Both the position numbers and the translations under genes were made by a program. From the NCBI GenBank assembly GCA_947359465.1, contig OX375883.1, positions 92,406,411 to 92,470,410 of the forward strand: 64,000 nucleotides of DNA, read 5' to 3'. Below the pieces are notes generated by a model that was not told where the DNA came from, did not search any database, and saw nothing but the letters and a program-made list of their open reading frames with translations. The stretch comes from Metellina segmentata. Taxonomy: Eukaryota; Arthropoda; Arachnida; Araneae; Tetragnathidae. This document shows positions 46,030 to 56,574 of the stretch, in pieces (positions within the stretch are counted from its first letter, which is position 1; every line of letters begins with the position of its first letter).

Positions 46030-46995
46030 TAGCGTTCTTTTCCATGACTTATTGCCATCTCTCTACCAGCTTGCTAATGTCTCGTTCATAAAACGCATGA
46101 TTTTTACTGTCGAAAAACTGATTCATATGCTTTTTCACAACCCTGTGGTCAGTCAACTTTATACCGTTCAAAGAATTCTGTAGCGATCGGGATTGGGGAA
46201 AATCCGGCGGCGTAAGGTCCGGCAGGATGAGGCAAAACGTCTCAGCCAAGTCTACAATTCCTGCTGTGTCCTTAATGACGTATGGGGTCTGGTATTATCA
46301 TGGTGAAAGACGACTCCTTTACATTTGCCAATTCTGGACGCTTTGAACGTAAGGATTGATGCATTTTTCTTCACTGGGAGCAGTATAGGTCTATTGTATT
46401 GCCTTATGGATTGCCTTATGCCAGGAGATTGTATTGCCTTATGGCAAGAGCTCATTATAAATGATACCTTATAATCCCACCACACTCAGATCGTAATTTT
46501 TCTCTGGCGCAATCCCGTCTTCGATGTGGATTGTGATGGCTCGCTACTCTTTTCCCATGATCTTTTATGAATTACGTTGTTAAAAACCATCCTATATTCA
46601 TCACCCGTAACCAGCTGCTTCAAAAATGGATTTTTTCCCAGTCGTTTAAGGAGCGTGTCGTATGAAAATGCGAGCAGTTAAATTGCGTTCGGTCAACTCA
46701 CGTGGCAACCAAATATTAAGGGAGAAACGCGTCCCAAATGCTTCTCTGCACATGTGTGGGGTATATTGAGCTCCGAAGCAATCTTCTGTACAGTTTGGGA
46801 TTGATTTTTACCGACGGTAGGTTTTATTACGGCTGAGCCAATATCCGTTGGGCGACCGGAGCGGAGCACGTCGCTGAGTTCAAAATCACCGGGACGGAAC
46901 ATGGTAAACCACTTTTGACGAACACGTTCTGTTAAGGCATCGTCCCCATACGCATTTCAAATCTTTTTATGCACTTCTGCAGCTTTTTTTTTTAC
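46030..46995 (-). pseudogene. Mariner transposase pseudogene
   Basis: Minus-strand fragments in order: an N-terminal helix-turn-helix part (MFRPGDFELSDVLRSGRPTD), a LVTGDEYRM segment with the first Asp, a GVVFHHDNTRPHTSLRTQQ segment with the second, and LTPPDF with the third. The C-terminal FYERDISKLVERWQ tail follows. Several stops and frameshifts separate them, so it cannot encode an enzyme. Terminal repeats were not identified. Confidence 0.85.
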
Positions 46996-47320
46996 TTTTT
47001 TTAAAAAACAAAATAGTAAAATGTGGCGAAAATGGACGTTCTTTACTTTCCTGTTTTTACAAGCACGCAGATCGCACGATAATCTAAGTTACTCGGCGTG
47101 CATATGCAAATGACACGCTATTGACGTCACCTGCCACGTGAGTTAGTTAGTTGCTCATTTACGCTGCGCAATTAAGACTATGGATAGAAGATATTCTGCT
47201 CCACAGAAAAACCGAAGTTATTTGCCATCCCCATACCTCTGCTACTGTCAGACTTGAATTTGTTTATTGATAAATATTAATTTAATCCCACAACCATGTT
47301 TCTTGGGCTACAGTAGCATC
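46996..47320. other. No gene seen
   Basis: No recognised domain or repeat. Confidence 0.4.
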
Positions 47321-47324
47321 AGAT

Positions 47325-47600
47325 TATCAACCGGAGGGTTGCGAGTTTCAATAACACCCCAAACCGTCGCCTGGTGCACTTTAAATCTGTCGTGGTCTCA
47401 AATATCCTCACGTTGTCCTGGTATGACAGTTTACAGAGTGGGTGCCACAGATTAGGTGTTGTATAGTCATCTGACCGTGGTTCAAAATTTCGTGGTCTTG
47501 TCCTCGCATCTTTCCCTTCGGGGGTTGATCTCGTACCGACGTCAATAGCCCGCTGTGTTGCTCCAGTAAGACGCTTAATAAAATACATACCTGCCAACTG
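47325..47600 (+). mobile_element. SINE, main body with head type 2
   Basis: Head ATTATCAACCGGAGGGTTGC then GAGTTTCAATAACACC, joined to the common body at GGTGCACTTTAAATCTGTC and ending in the common tail. No clear target duplication. Confidence 0.8.
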
Positions 47601-47607
47601 GGGCAGA

Positions 47608-47848
47608 CCAATCGGTCAGGTGAAGGTGTTAACCTCTAGATCGGAAGGTTCCTGGTTCGAAACCGGGTAAGTGCAAGGATGTTTGTAAGGGTGTGGTGTA
47701 GAGGTGGGTGGTTTCCCCTTAAATCTGTCGTGGCCGAAAGTCCCCACGTTGAGTTAGTGTGGAAGTTTGGAGAGTGGAGTGCCAACTCAGGCGTTCTCTC
47801 GTCATGTGACCGTTGTTAAAAATTACGTGGTACTCTCCTCGGAAAATG
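47608..47848 (+). mobile_element. SINE main family, head type 1, tail replaced by LINE sequence
   Basis: Head (GACCAATCGGTCAGGTG..., B box GGTTCGAAACC) and body run normally to CTCTCCTCGGA, about 70 bp before the usual SINE end. LINE coding sequence begins there. Confidence 0.85.
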
Positions 47849-48282
47849 AATTGGTGAAATGGCCCAAGAGCCATTACAGAAAGGAAACCACTAGCTGGCT
47901 ACTTGATGCATGGCAGAACGAATGGGACGAAGGAGAAACAGGCAGGGCGGTGCACGATGTGTTACCAAAAGTGTCACTAAAATCATCAAGTTGGACCAGG
48001 GAAGAGACACTTTTCTTCACAGGGCACGGCCCATTCCCATCCTACCTAACGAGGTTCAAGAAAATCAAGTCCGAAAACTGCTCCTGTGGTGGAATTGGCA
48101 CACTTCTACATTACATCACAGTTTGCCCCCTTACAGCCTCATGGCATATGGGAACACCTGCCGACCACCTTAAAATTGAATGCCTCAGGAACATTGCATG
48201 CAACAAGGGCTCGAGGGTTAAAATTATTAACATGGTGAGATTCATTGAAAATCATCAGGACTTGATTATCCTAAGAGATTAA
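47849..48282 (+). pseudogene. LINE C-terminal coding fragment
   Basis: About 144 codons in one frame to a stop at 48282. Segments: TTSWLLDAWQNEWDEGETGR, then LFFTGHGPFPSYLTRFKKI, then CSCGGIGTLLHYITVCP (a CxC...H...C zinc-binding pattern). This is the C-terminal end of the pol protein of arthropod non-LTR retrotransposons, downstream of RNase H or the RT thumb. The frame is open but the RT and endonuclease are missing. It differs from the LINE at 860-1319. Confidence 0.75.
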
Positions 48283-48585
48283 CAAAAACGAGCTTTTTTC
48301 TCACCTTGCATGATGTATATATTTATAATGTAACCTAGTATAATGATTAATGTATTTACTGTATAGATGTAAGAATGTATAAATGTAATGTAATGTGCTC
48401 TAACATTCTGGGTAGACATGTCACCTTGGTGGCATGCTCTACTCATCCAACCACACTTATTTAAACTGGTACAGTGTCTCACGACACTAGGCACGGGAGT
48501 GTGTGTTGGTGTTAGTGAGTTAGTTAGGACCGTCATCAATAGTCCGTTGTGTTGCTCCAGTACGACGTTAATTAAAAATCACCAA
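48283..48585 (+). mobile_element. LINE 3' UTR ending in the SINE-type tail
   Basis: After the LINE stop comes non-coding sequence, then from GACCGTCATCAATAGTCCG to the TTAATTAAAAATCACC end it matches the last 60 bp of the main SINE family. Confidence 0.75.
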
Positions 48586-48638
48586 GTTACCTAAAAACCG
48601 GGCAACCACGGCCTTCTTATTCAAGCGAAGTAAATATA

Positions 48639-49113
48639 CACAACCGAACAATAATGGATCGGACAGCAAGATGGGATAGTATAAGGGAAATAATACATGG
48701 TTTAACAGGGGGATGTTCCCCCATGTGCTGCAATTACACTATCAACCCTTCTGGGCATACTTTCAACAAGGTTTTGACACACAGCTATGGGTATTAGTGT
48801 CCGTTCCTGCTGCAAGAATGTCGCCATCTCAGCTGTAGATTTGGGACGTGGTTCCATGATCCGTAAGCGTAGCTCTAACCCTTCTCGCAAATGTTCTATG
48901 GGGTTTAGGTCGTGACTCTGTTCAGCCCAGGGAAGACGTTTTACATCCATATCTCGATACCACTGCCTGACAGAGGCTGTAACATGACAAAGAGCGTTGT
49001 CGTACTGGAAGTAACATTCCATAAAATTGTCAGAGTGCAGGAGGAAACTGACTGTACAAAATGTTCATGTAGGCGTCGGCGTTCAATTGAATAGGAACAC
49101 CATGCAAAGGTTG
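48639..49113 (-). mobile_element. Tc1 deletion derivative, copy C (truncated)
   Basis: Left terminal repeat worn (CACAACCGAACAATAATGG). The minus strand encodes a QYDNALCHVTASVRQWYRDM segment and DLNPIEHLREGLELR. The right end is lost next to copy D. Confidence 0.8.
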
Positions 49114-49141
49114 TTACATACATTTTTAAGTTACATACCTA

Positions 49142-50049
49142 CATTACCCTACAATAATGGACCATACAGCAATATGTGATAGAATAATGGAAATAATACA
49201 TGTTTTAATTAGTGGATGGTCCCCACGTGCTGCAATTACACTAGCAACCCTGGGCATACTTTCAACAGGGTTTTGACACAGAGTTATGGGTATTTGTGTC
49301 CATTCCTGCTGCAAGAATGTCGCCAGCTCAGCTGTAGATTTCGGATGCGGATTCCTGGTCCGTAAGCGTCGCTCTAACGCGTCCCACAAATGTTCTATAG
49401 GGCTTAGGTCGGGACTCTGTGCAGGCCAGGGAAGACGTTTTACATCCATATCTCGATACCACTGCTTGACAGAGGCTGCAACATGACATGGAGCGTTGTC
49501 GTCCTGTAAGTAACATTCGTCCATTCCATAAAATTGCCTGAGCGTAGGAAGAACCTGATTGTTCAGAATGTTCATGTTGGCGTCGGCGTTCAATTGAATA
49601 GGAACAACATGCAAAGGTCCCAGGCCATACCACGAAAAACACCACTAGTAGTTGGATTTTATGCAAATCCGTTGGCGTCCTATCCTTTATTATAGGGACC
49701 GACCAACCGGTATAGTGGTTAAGGTGTTAGCCTCTAGATCGGAAGGTTCCTGGTTCGAATCCGGGTCCGGGCATGGATGTTTGTAAGCGTATGGTGTAGA
49801 GGCGGCTGGTGCACCTTAAATCTGTCGTGGCCGAAAGTCCTCACGTTGGGTTGGCGTGGAAGTTTGGAGAGTGGGGTGCCAGCTCAGGTGTAGCTTCGTC
49901 ATCTGACCGTGGTTCAAAATTACGAGGTGTTGTCCTCGGATCTTTCCCTTAAGGGACTGATCCCGGACCGTCGTCAATAGCCCGTTGTGTTGCTCTAGTA
50001 CGACGTTAACTAAAATTACCATTACCATTACCTTTATTGTAGGGTGGTG
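49142..50049 (-). mobile_element. Tc1 deletion derivative, copy D, with a SINE in its terminal repeat
   Basis: The minus-strand frame at 49144-49614 is the best-preserved half-transposase of the family: NADANMNILNNQVLPTLRQF, LQDDNAPCHVAASVKQWYRD with the second Asp, and DLSPIEHLWDALERRLR with the Glu. The Asp-to-Glu gap is 34 residues, the classic Tc1 DD34E. The first Asp and the DNA-binding domain are absent. Ends are CATTACCCTACAATAATGG and the complement of CACCACCCTACAATAA. The right end is split by the SINE at 49698-50030. Confidence 0.9.
49698..50030 (+). mobile_element. SINE, main family with head type 1, full length reference copy
   Basis: 333 bp, starting ACCGACCAACCGGTATAGTG and ending ATTACCATTACCATTA. 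It is bounded by the 14-bp duplication CCTTTATTATAGGG / CCTTTATTGTAGGG (49684-49697 and 50031-50044), which is the terminal repeat of Tc1 copy D. A-box-like TAGTGGTTAAGGTG and B box GGTTCGAATCC are intact. It has hallmarks of target-primed reverse transcription. Confidence 0.95.
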
Positions 50050-50059
50050 TGTTAGTTTT

Positions 50060-50516
50060 ATTACTTCCAGTAGAAGAGCACTTGTTATCAGAACATAAAC
50101 CAGTGCATTAAAATTGAATGCAGTCTTGGAAACTTATCTGACCCCATTATAAGTGTCATAGGCAGGCAGAGAGATCATGGATTACGCGTAGTTAGTAGAA
50201 AGTCTTTCTACAAATTAGGTCAGTCTTTGGAATTGATTAACTACTCACTCTCGAGCTAACATTGACCGAAACGTTTTTTTACGGAAACGTCTCTAAGTTA
50301 AATAATTAACAGCGCATAAATGTAGCAGACACTGAGAATATTTAAGAAATGGTTTAATCTTACAGTTGAGGGTATAGGTCAAAAGCGAAAAGGCGAAGTA
50401 ACCTTTAAGGAATGGCATGTCTGTTAAGTTAGTACACACTAAATTACAATTTATAAACGAATATCAGGAGGTCGAAGATAGGTCTAAGGCTATTGCGGTA
50501 GATCCAAACGCCTATC
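50060..50516. other. No gene seen
   Basis: No recognised domain or repeat. Confidence 0.4.
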
Positions 50517-50844
50517 ATAGTTCGGGGCCACGGTAGCCCGTTTGGAAGAATAACGGACAAACAACCGGAAGGTAGCGAGTTCGAATTCAACCAAAAGCCT
50601 TCATCTATAAAGGAGGCTAGCACACGTTAAATCTGTCGTGACCTGAAATGTATTCACGTTAGCGTTGTGTGGACGTTTGGTGAGTGGGGTGCCAGTTCAG
50701 GTGTTGCTTCGTCATCTGACCGTGGTTCAAAATTACGAAGTGTTGTCCTCGGATATTTCCCTTAAGGGACTGATCCCGGACCGTCGTCAATAGCCCGTTG
50801 TGTTGCTCTAGTACGAAGTTAACTAAAATTACCAAAATTACCAA
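50517..50844 (+). mobile_element. SINE, main body with head type 2
   Basis: Head GGGGCCACGGTAGCCCGTTT (A-box-like TAGCCCGTTTGG) and GGTAGCGAGTTCGAATTC (B-box-like), then the common body and tail. This is the clearest tRNA-like version of head type 2. Confidence 0.85.
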
Positions 50845-50849
50845 CTACC

Positions 50850-51608
50850 CGGACAGTCATCAATAGCCCGTTGTGATGATGTAGTACGATGTTAATTAAA
50901 ATTGTCTTATATTACCTTACTTCTAAAAAGCGAAAACGACCAACCGGTCAGTTAGTTCAGGTGTTAGTCTCTAGATCGAAAGGTCCCCGGTTCGCATTTC
51001 GGCCAGTGCAAGGATGTTTGTAAGCGTGTGGTGTAGAGGTGGCTGGTGTATCTGAAATCTGTCGTGGCCGAAAGTAATCACGTTGTATTGGTGTGAAACT
51101 TTGGAGTGTGGGGTACCAGCTCAGGTGTTGCTTCGTCACCTGACCTTGGTTCAAAATTACGTGGTGTTGTCCTCGGATCTTTCCCTTAGAGGATTGATCC
51201 CGGACAGTCGTCAATAGCTCGTTGTGCTGATGTAGTACGATGTTAATTAAAATTGTCTTGCGTTACCTTACGTCTAAAAAGCGATAACGACCAACCGGTC
51301 AGGTGGCTGAGGTGTTAGCCTCTAGATCGAAAGGCTCCTGGTTCGATTCCGGAGCAGTGCATGGATGTTTGTAAGCGTGTGGTGTAGAGGCGGTTGGTGT
51401 ATCTGAAATCTGTCGTGGTCGAAAGTAATCACGTTGGGTTGGTGTGGAACTGGTGCCAGCTCAGGTGTTGCCTCTTCATCTGATCGTGGTTTAAAATGGC
51501 GTGGTGTTGTCCTCGGATCCTTCCCTTAGTGGATCGATCCCGCACCGTCTCAATAACCCATTGTGTTGCTCTAGTACGATGTTAATTAAAATTACTTACC
51601 TTACCTAC
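50850..51608 (+). mobile_element. Tandem array of SINEs (tail, full copy, full copy)
   Basis: A SINE tail (50850-50937), a full head-type-1 copy (50938-51286) and another (51287-51608) follow each other. The junction sequence TCTAAAAAGCGAWAACGACC recurs 351 bp apart, so at least one step was tandem duplication of a SINE plus flank. B boxes differ: CGGTTCGCATTTC in the first and TGGTTCGATTCCG in the second. Confidence 0.85.
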
Positions 51609-52909
51609 CGTTAACAAGTCGCTGAACCCAGGGTAGGGGTGAGACAAGAAGCTCCCTGGCCGAAGAACTGTGAAAAACAAACCCATTAAGATGCCAGAGC
51701 AATCTTCTTCTTGGGTTGGGAGAAGTAAAATCTGCACCTCAACGTGACAGAGTGAAACAACAAACGTTTCTGAGCACATTAAGCAGACAGTCTTTCTCTC
51801 AACTCATCTCTACAAAACAGAACCTATAAAGAGACGGAGCGTCAATTTTGGAGACACACGGACACTTACGCACCTTCCTGATTCACCCACGCACCAAAAC
51901 CGACTCCCGCTTGAGAACGACTATGGATTCGCCGGTAAAAGGCGATAACCTAATGCGCGTGAATACCGCGCCTGATTCGGGAGCCATGGTGGTGTTCTAA
52001 TTCCCTCCCTCATTTTCCCCTTTTTTGTTTCGTTTTTTTGATGTTCCAATACCTTCCGCCCTTCATCCAACGCGCTAGATGGGCTTGGAGATCAAAATAT
52101 AATTTAAAATAAAAAGAGGATTTAATATGAAAATGGTGTCTTTCTCATCTTTCCAGGTATGTTGATTTTCTTTCATTCCTAGGTGATTCTCTTTCTGCAA
52201 AAACAACCTACACAAAAAGGACTCCTGGTTATTGTCAATCCAAATTAATCTCTGATGGTATTACCTTAACTTAATACCATGTCTATACCAAGTTATACGA
52301 TACCTTACCTAACCTCCAAATAATGAAAGTTATTTCTTGAACTCTCGGTTTTCCCCCCTATAAATATGAACCGCATATTAAGCTCCATTAAGCCTAGTCG
52401 CTTGTTTATTTTTTGAATGAACGCACTCCCTTGCTCAATAACAGCGCCCAATAACGAAAAGTGGGCAAGCAATATTCACGGAATCGTCTTTCATACTCCT
52501 TCAGCACAAAGCGAGGTAGACCAGGAATCCGACAAGAGACGAGGAAAGTCACCGAGCTGAAGATCATGTTCACGTGGAAGAACGCTTTTTCTGTCCAAAA
52601 ACACCCCAATAAATAGCTGGGACAATAATTCTCCTCATAGACCCTCCCATTATCATAAAGAAGGGGAAATTCTTCTCCTCTCCTCGGAATTCGAGATGTG
52701 AGCTCCAATAACACGAATTTTCTGGCTTCAGATCTGTGATGTGCTGGAAATATTCCAAGAAGAAAAAAAGATTTCCGATATTGGAGTTGTTGCCAGCTAT
52801 TAGGAGCTATTGTTCGAGGAGGTCTCGATCAAAAGGCAGACGATGGTGTGATTTGGCTTTCATTTCGTTTCAGTTCGGTGTTGTTGTGGTGGGTGGTGCG
52901 TCATCAAAA
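51609..52909. other. No confirmed gene; possibly unique host DNA
   Basis: Several overlapping minus-strand frames at 52406-52758 (for example a 102-codon frame) have no domain I recognise. The region contains little repeat matching the rest of the window. A host exon cannot be excluded or supported. Confidence 0.3.
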
Positions 52910-52917
52910 ATCTAAAT

Positions 52918-53573
52918 CACGGGTTCCCAACCTTTTAGTAACTGCGTACCACTTAAAATTTTTGGCGTACCACCAGTCTTAAATTTTTTTAAAAACAGAT
53001 AGTGTTAACAGATAAGACAGTAGAACAATAAAACAATAGATAAAACAGATAGGAAAGTGCCCAATGGCTTGTTTATTTTAATTAAAATACTAAGAAAGCA
53101 AGCTTCATATTTTATGATTAATGCACTTGCATTTCGTATTAATGATGTTTTAATAAAGGAAAAAATAAAACGATTATTGAAAATTAGAGTTTTATTTTTT
53201 ACTCACAGGTCTAAAAATAAATAATTTTAAATAATTAGTACAAACTAAGCAAACAAAGATTAACCTAATCAAAAATCAATTTGTAGAGCGAATTTTTTTT
53301 TTTTTTAAATATCAATATCAGGAGCAATGGAGCTTAACTCCACTCTTAAGTCCTCTTCAACATTTACTCTGTTTCTATATTTATTTTTTTGTATACAAAA
53401 GTTCCGAAAAACCACTCTCACACAAGTAACTAGTAACAAATGGCATAAGAAATAGCAAAACGTGGTTGTACATACTAAAAAATCCAACAAACTTCGTAGA
53501 ATATTTGGATCGCTCGTATCATCCTTGCGTACCACATGAAACGTTGCCGCGTACCACCGGTTGGGAATCTCTG
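52918..53573 (-). mobile_element. hAT transposon relic with the C-terminal dimerisation region
   Basis: 656 bp with a perfect 8-bp duplication ATCTAAAT (52910-52917 and 53574-53581). Ends are CACGGGTTCCCAACC and the complement of CAGAGATTCCCAACC. GTGGTACGC-type motifs follow each end. The minus strand encodes the hAT C-terminal region (KYRNRVNVEEDLRVELSSI) with a frameshift in an A-run just upstream. All other transposase domains are missing. Confidence 0.85.
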
Positions 53574-53750
53574 ATCTAAATAATGTAGTATGTATAAAAG
53601 AAGCAAATTAATCCATCTTCACGAAGAAGTGGTGACTGTTGGACGAAGTTACCAAAACGATCCCTTTCAGAAACAAGTCTGCTTGCATTTTGACAAAGGC
53701 AGATTTAACTCATAATTAAATATCATAAAAATCCTCAATTATTTCTTATA

Positions 53751-53872
53751 CAGGGTGGTCCCGAATTCATGGTACAAACTTTAATGGTAGGTACAGGACA
53801 TTGTAACAATGATTTATAGTTTAGGAATGTATAGTCGCAAGTGACGCGGTGAGGCGAAAACAGGGGAAATAA
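53751..53872 (+). repeat. Left 122-bp terminal inverted repeat
   Basis: Pairs with 55132-55253, about 119 of 122 positions by eye. Confidence 0.95.
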
Positions 53873-53927
53873 CGGCCGAAAGGAAAAACAAAGATTTTAT
53901 TGAAAGCGTTGTTGACAAGTGTCATGT

Positions 53928-55004
53928 TTACAGTAATTGTTCAAAATTGCGTCCACCAGTATCGATACATGCTTGACAGCGTCGGTGGAGCGATTGGCGT
54001 ACACGTTCAAAGATGCCTGGTATTTCACGCACACCTGCAGCAGCTACAGATAAGCGAGCGACGAGATCCTCATCTGAGTCAACTGGAGTCTCATAAACAA
54101 GATGCTTTAGATGTCCCCATAAAAAGTAATCGAGGCTCGATAAATCGGGAGATCGGGGTGGCCAAGGGACTGGTCCACCACGCCCAATCCATCGAGTACC
54201 AAACGTGGCATTCAGGTAATTCCGTACATCAATGCTGAAGTGTGCTGGCGCCCCATCGTGCTGAAACCACATGCGGTTACGAATGGCGATCGGAACATCA
54301 TGCAGCAGTTGTGGTAACACTTCTTTCAGAAAAATAAGATAGCTTCCGCCAGTGAGCCGCGTGGGTAGTAAGTATGGGCCAATCAAAAAGTCGTTCACAA
54401 TACCAGCCCACACATTAATACTGAAACGTTGTTGAAACGCATGTCGACGCGTTGCATGTGGATTATCGGTTGCCCACACATGGGAATTGTGCGCATTAAA
54501 GACACTCTCGCGTGAAAATGTCGCTTCATCTGTAAATAGCACATAATCTACGAAATCCGGCTGCAACGCACATTGCTGCATCACCCACAGGCAGAAGTTC
54601 ATGCGGCGAGGATAATCTGCCGGATTCAATGCTTGTACTTTCTGAAAATGGAAGGGGTGTAAGCGATTTTCGTTTAACACTCTGCATACAGTCTGATGAC
54701 TCACAACTACGTCACGCGCAACAGTTCTTGTGCTTGACTCGGGTCTATCAGCCACAATGTTCAAGATGCTTTCTTCCAGCCTTGGAGTGCGTACAGCTCT
54801 TACTCGACCAGCGCCATGTCTGTTGACGTCGAACGCACCTGTTTCACAAAGTTGACGATGTAACCGTTGAAAAATTCTATGATCCGGCATTCGTCGATCA
54901 GGATACTCCGCGCGATACATTCGTAACGCAGCTCTGCCGTTACCATTTGCACGGCCGTACATGTAATGCATGTCTGCTTTTTCTGCATACGTAAAGTCAC
55001 CCAT
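53928..55004 (-). CDS. Transposase, Tc1/mariner superfamily, DD41D
   Basis: 358 codons from an ATG. The N-terminus (FTYAEKADMHYMYGRANGNG, then ALRMYRAEYPDRRMPDHRIF) is the helix-turn-helix of transposases of the DUF4817 type. A second helical DNA-binding part follows (SSTRTVARDVVVSHQTVCRV). The catalytic core has Asp159 in FTDEATF, Asp250 in WFQHDGAPAH, and Asp292 in SSLDYFLWG. I count 41 residues between the last two, so DD41D. The WPPRSPDL motif before the third Asp is family-typical. No stop or frameshift. The enzyme would cut and paste at TA in the nucleus. Element activity is inferred from intactness. Confidence 0.95.
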   Translation of the reverse strand: MGDFTYAEKADMHYMYGRANGNGRAALRMYRAEYPDRRMPDHRIFQRLHRQLCETGAFDVNRHGAGRVRAVRTPRLEESILNIVADRPESSTRTVARDVVVSHQTVCRVLNENRLHPFHFQKVQALNPADYPRRMNFCLWVMQQCALQPDFVDYVLFTDEATFSRESVFNAHNSHVWATDNPHATRRHAFQQRFSINVWAGIVNDFLIGPYLLPTRLTGGSYLIFLKEVLPQLLHDVPIAIRNRMWFQHDGAPAHFSIDVRNYLNATFGTRWIGRGGPVPWPPRSPDLSSLDYFLWGHLKHLVYETPVDSDEDLVARLSVAAAGVREIPGIFERVRQSLHRRCQACIDTGGRNFEQLL

Positions 55005-55131
55005 CGTCTACGGCAGCACAATTGTGAATGGCGCTTTTCCCTACTGCGATGCATCATGTTCAACAGCGGCTAGACATCTACTGCCCTCTACCGGCAATGA
55101 TACCAACCGATCACTCCATTTCTCTTTCCTT

Positions 55132-55253
55132 TTATTTCCCCTGTTTACGCCTCACCGCGTCACTTGCGACTATACATTCCTATACAATAAATCATTGTTA
55201 CAATGTCCTGTACCTACCATTAAAGTTTGTACCATGAATTCGGGACCACCCTG
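55132..55253 (-). repeat. Right 122-bp terminal inverted repeat
   Basis: Inverted partner of 53751-53872. Confidence 0.95.
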
Positions 55254-55255
55254 TA

Positions 55256-55679
55256 TATGCATATAAAATACAAATTAAAAGTACTAAATGTCGCGCTAAG
55301 AGTCTTTCTACCAAATGGATCTGATCTCTGCTATGAAGTACGTTTCCAACTCTGCGCTGCATTGGTGACAAGCAGACGTGATAGTGAACACAGTGACAAT
55401 ATATGATTATAGTGACAGTCACCATAAAATTTGATGAATGGTCCACAGTGTATAGTTGAATTTAAAATGTAATGCCACAATAACTTGAACAACTGTCTAT
55501 AACCCTATGTAAACATACACTTCTATTATTCTATTCTATTCACGGCTTCCCTCTTCTTAGCCACTCAGCCTTCACTCTTTGCTTGCATTCGTCTGCTAAA
55601 GACAACAAGACGGTGCACGGTTCGCAATCATAAATTGTATTACCATGCATACTTTAATGGTAAGTTTTATGAACGTCGT
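55256..55679. other. No gene seen
   Basis: No recognised domain or repeat. Confidence 0.4.
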
Positions 55680-55740
55680 TTAATTAACGTAGAGCAACAC
55701 AACGGGCTATTTACGACGGTCCTGGATCAATGTCCTAAGG
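55680..55740 (-). mobile_element. SINE main-family tail fragment
   Basis: Complement of the SINE end (AGAGCAACACAACGGGCTAT). Cut at TCCTAAGG by the hAT relic that follows. Confidence 0.75.
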
Positions 55741-56573
55741 CAGGGATTCCCAACCGGTGGTACGCGTACCACTGGTGGTACGCGCAATGTTCCAGGTGGT
55801 ACGTAAGGATGATACGTGCGATCCAAATATTCTACGAATTTTGTTCGATTTTTTAGTATGTACAACCACGTTATAGGAAGAGATAGAAGATTATTCTAAA
55901 TTTGACAGGATCAGAAATCCTTTTTCGGAAACCTCAACAAATGAGTCGAAATTAAAAAAAGTTTTATCGATCTAACACACGATAGTTCCATGAAAGATAG
56001 TTTTTAAGAGAAATCATTAGTTAACTTCTGGATCGGGTGTAAAACAGAGTAACCAATGATCTTCCAACAAGCTCTGCTATTTCTTATGCCATTTGTTACT
56101 AGTTACTTATGTGAGAGTGGTTTTTCTGAACTTTTGTGTATAAAAAGTAAATATAGAAACAAAGTAAGTGTTGAAGAGGACTTAAGAGTGAAGTTAAGCT
56201 CCATTGCTCCTGTGTGATATTGATAATTTAATAAAAGACAAACAACAAGTTTTGCACTAAAAATTGATTTTTGATTATGTAAATCTTTGTTTGCTTAGTT
56301 TGTACTTATTATTTAAAATTATTTGTTTTTAGACCTGTGAATAAAAAATAAAACTGTAATTTTCAAAAATCGTTTTATTTTTTCCTTTATTAAAACATTA
56401 TTAATGCGAAATACAAGTGCATTAATCATAAAATATGAAGCTTTCTTAGATTTTAATTAAAATAAAACAAGCCATTGGGCGCTTTCCTGACATTAGACAT
56501 ATGTTTCTAAAAATATATATATAAAACAGGTGGTACGCTAAAAATTTCTTAAATTTTCAAGTGGTACGCAGTT
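55741..56573 (+). pseudogene. hAT transposon relic, same family as 52918-53573
   Basis: Begins CAGGGATTCCCAACCGGTGG with GGTACGCGTACCAC repeats. The plus strand encodes LLFLMPFVTSYLCESGFSEL and KYRNKVSVEEDLRVKLSSIA, the hAT C-terminal dimerisation domain, with a small insertion before the stop. It ends at GTGGTACGCAGTTG without a full right terminus. N-terminal and catalytic parts are gone. Confidence 0.8.
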
Positions 56574-56574
56574 G

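Larger units (their letters stand above)
53751..55253 (-). mobile_element. Intact DD41D Tc1/mariner-type transposon
   Basis: 1,503 bp between TA dinucleotides (53749-53750 and 55254-55255). Terminal repeats are 122 bp long with about three differences, beginning CAGGGTGGTCCCGAATTCAT. A single intact transposase frame fills the interior. Everything needed for an autonomous element is visible. Confidence 0.95.

Noticed and set aside
49698..49790. tRNA gene candidate (A and B boxes)
   Set aside because: The sequence is the head of a SINE with a target duplication around the whole 333 bp; it lacks a supported tRNA fold.
52406..52758. Possible host exon with 102- and 62-codon frames
   Set aside because: No domain, splice context or homology that I can see; kept only as unassigned DNA.
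53900..54238. 112-codon plus-strand frame
   Set aside because: Antisense to the DD41D transposase.
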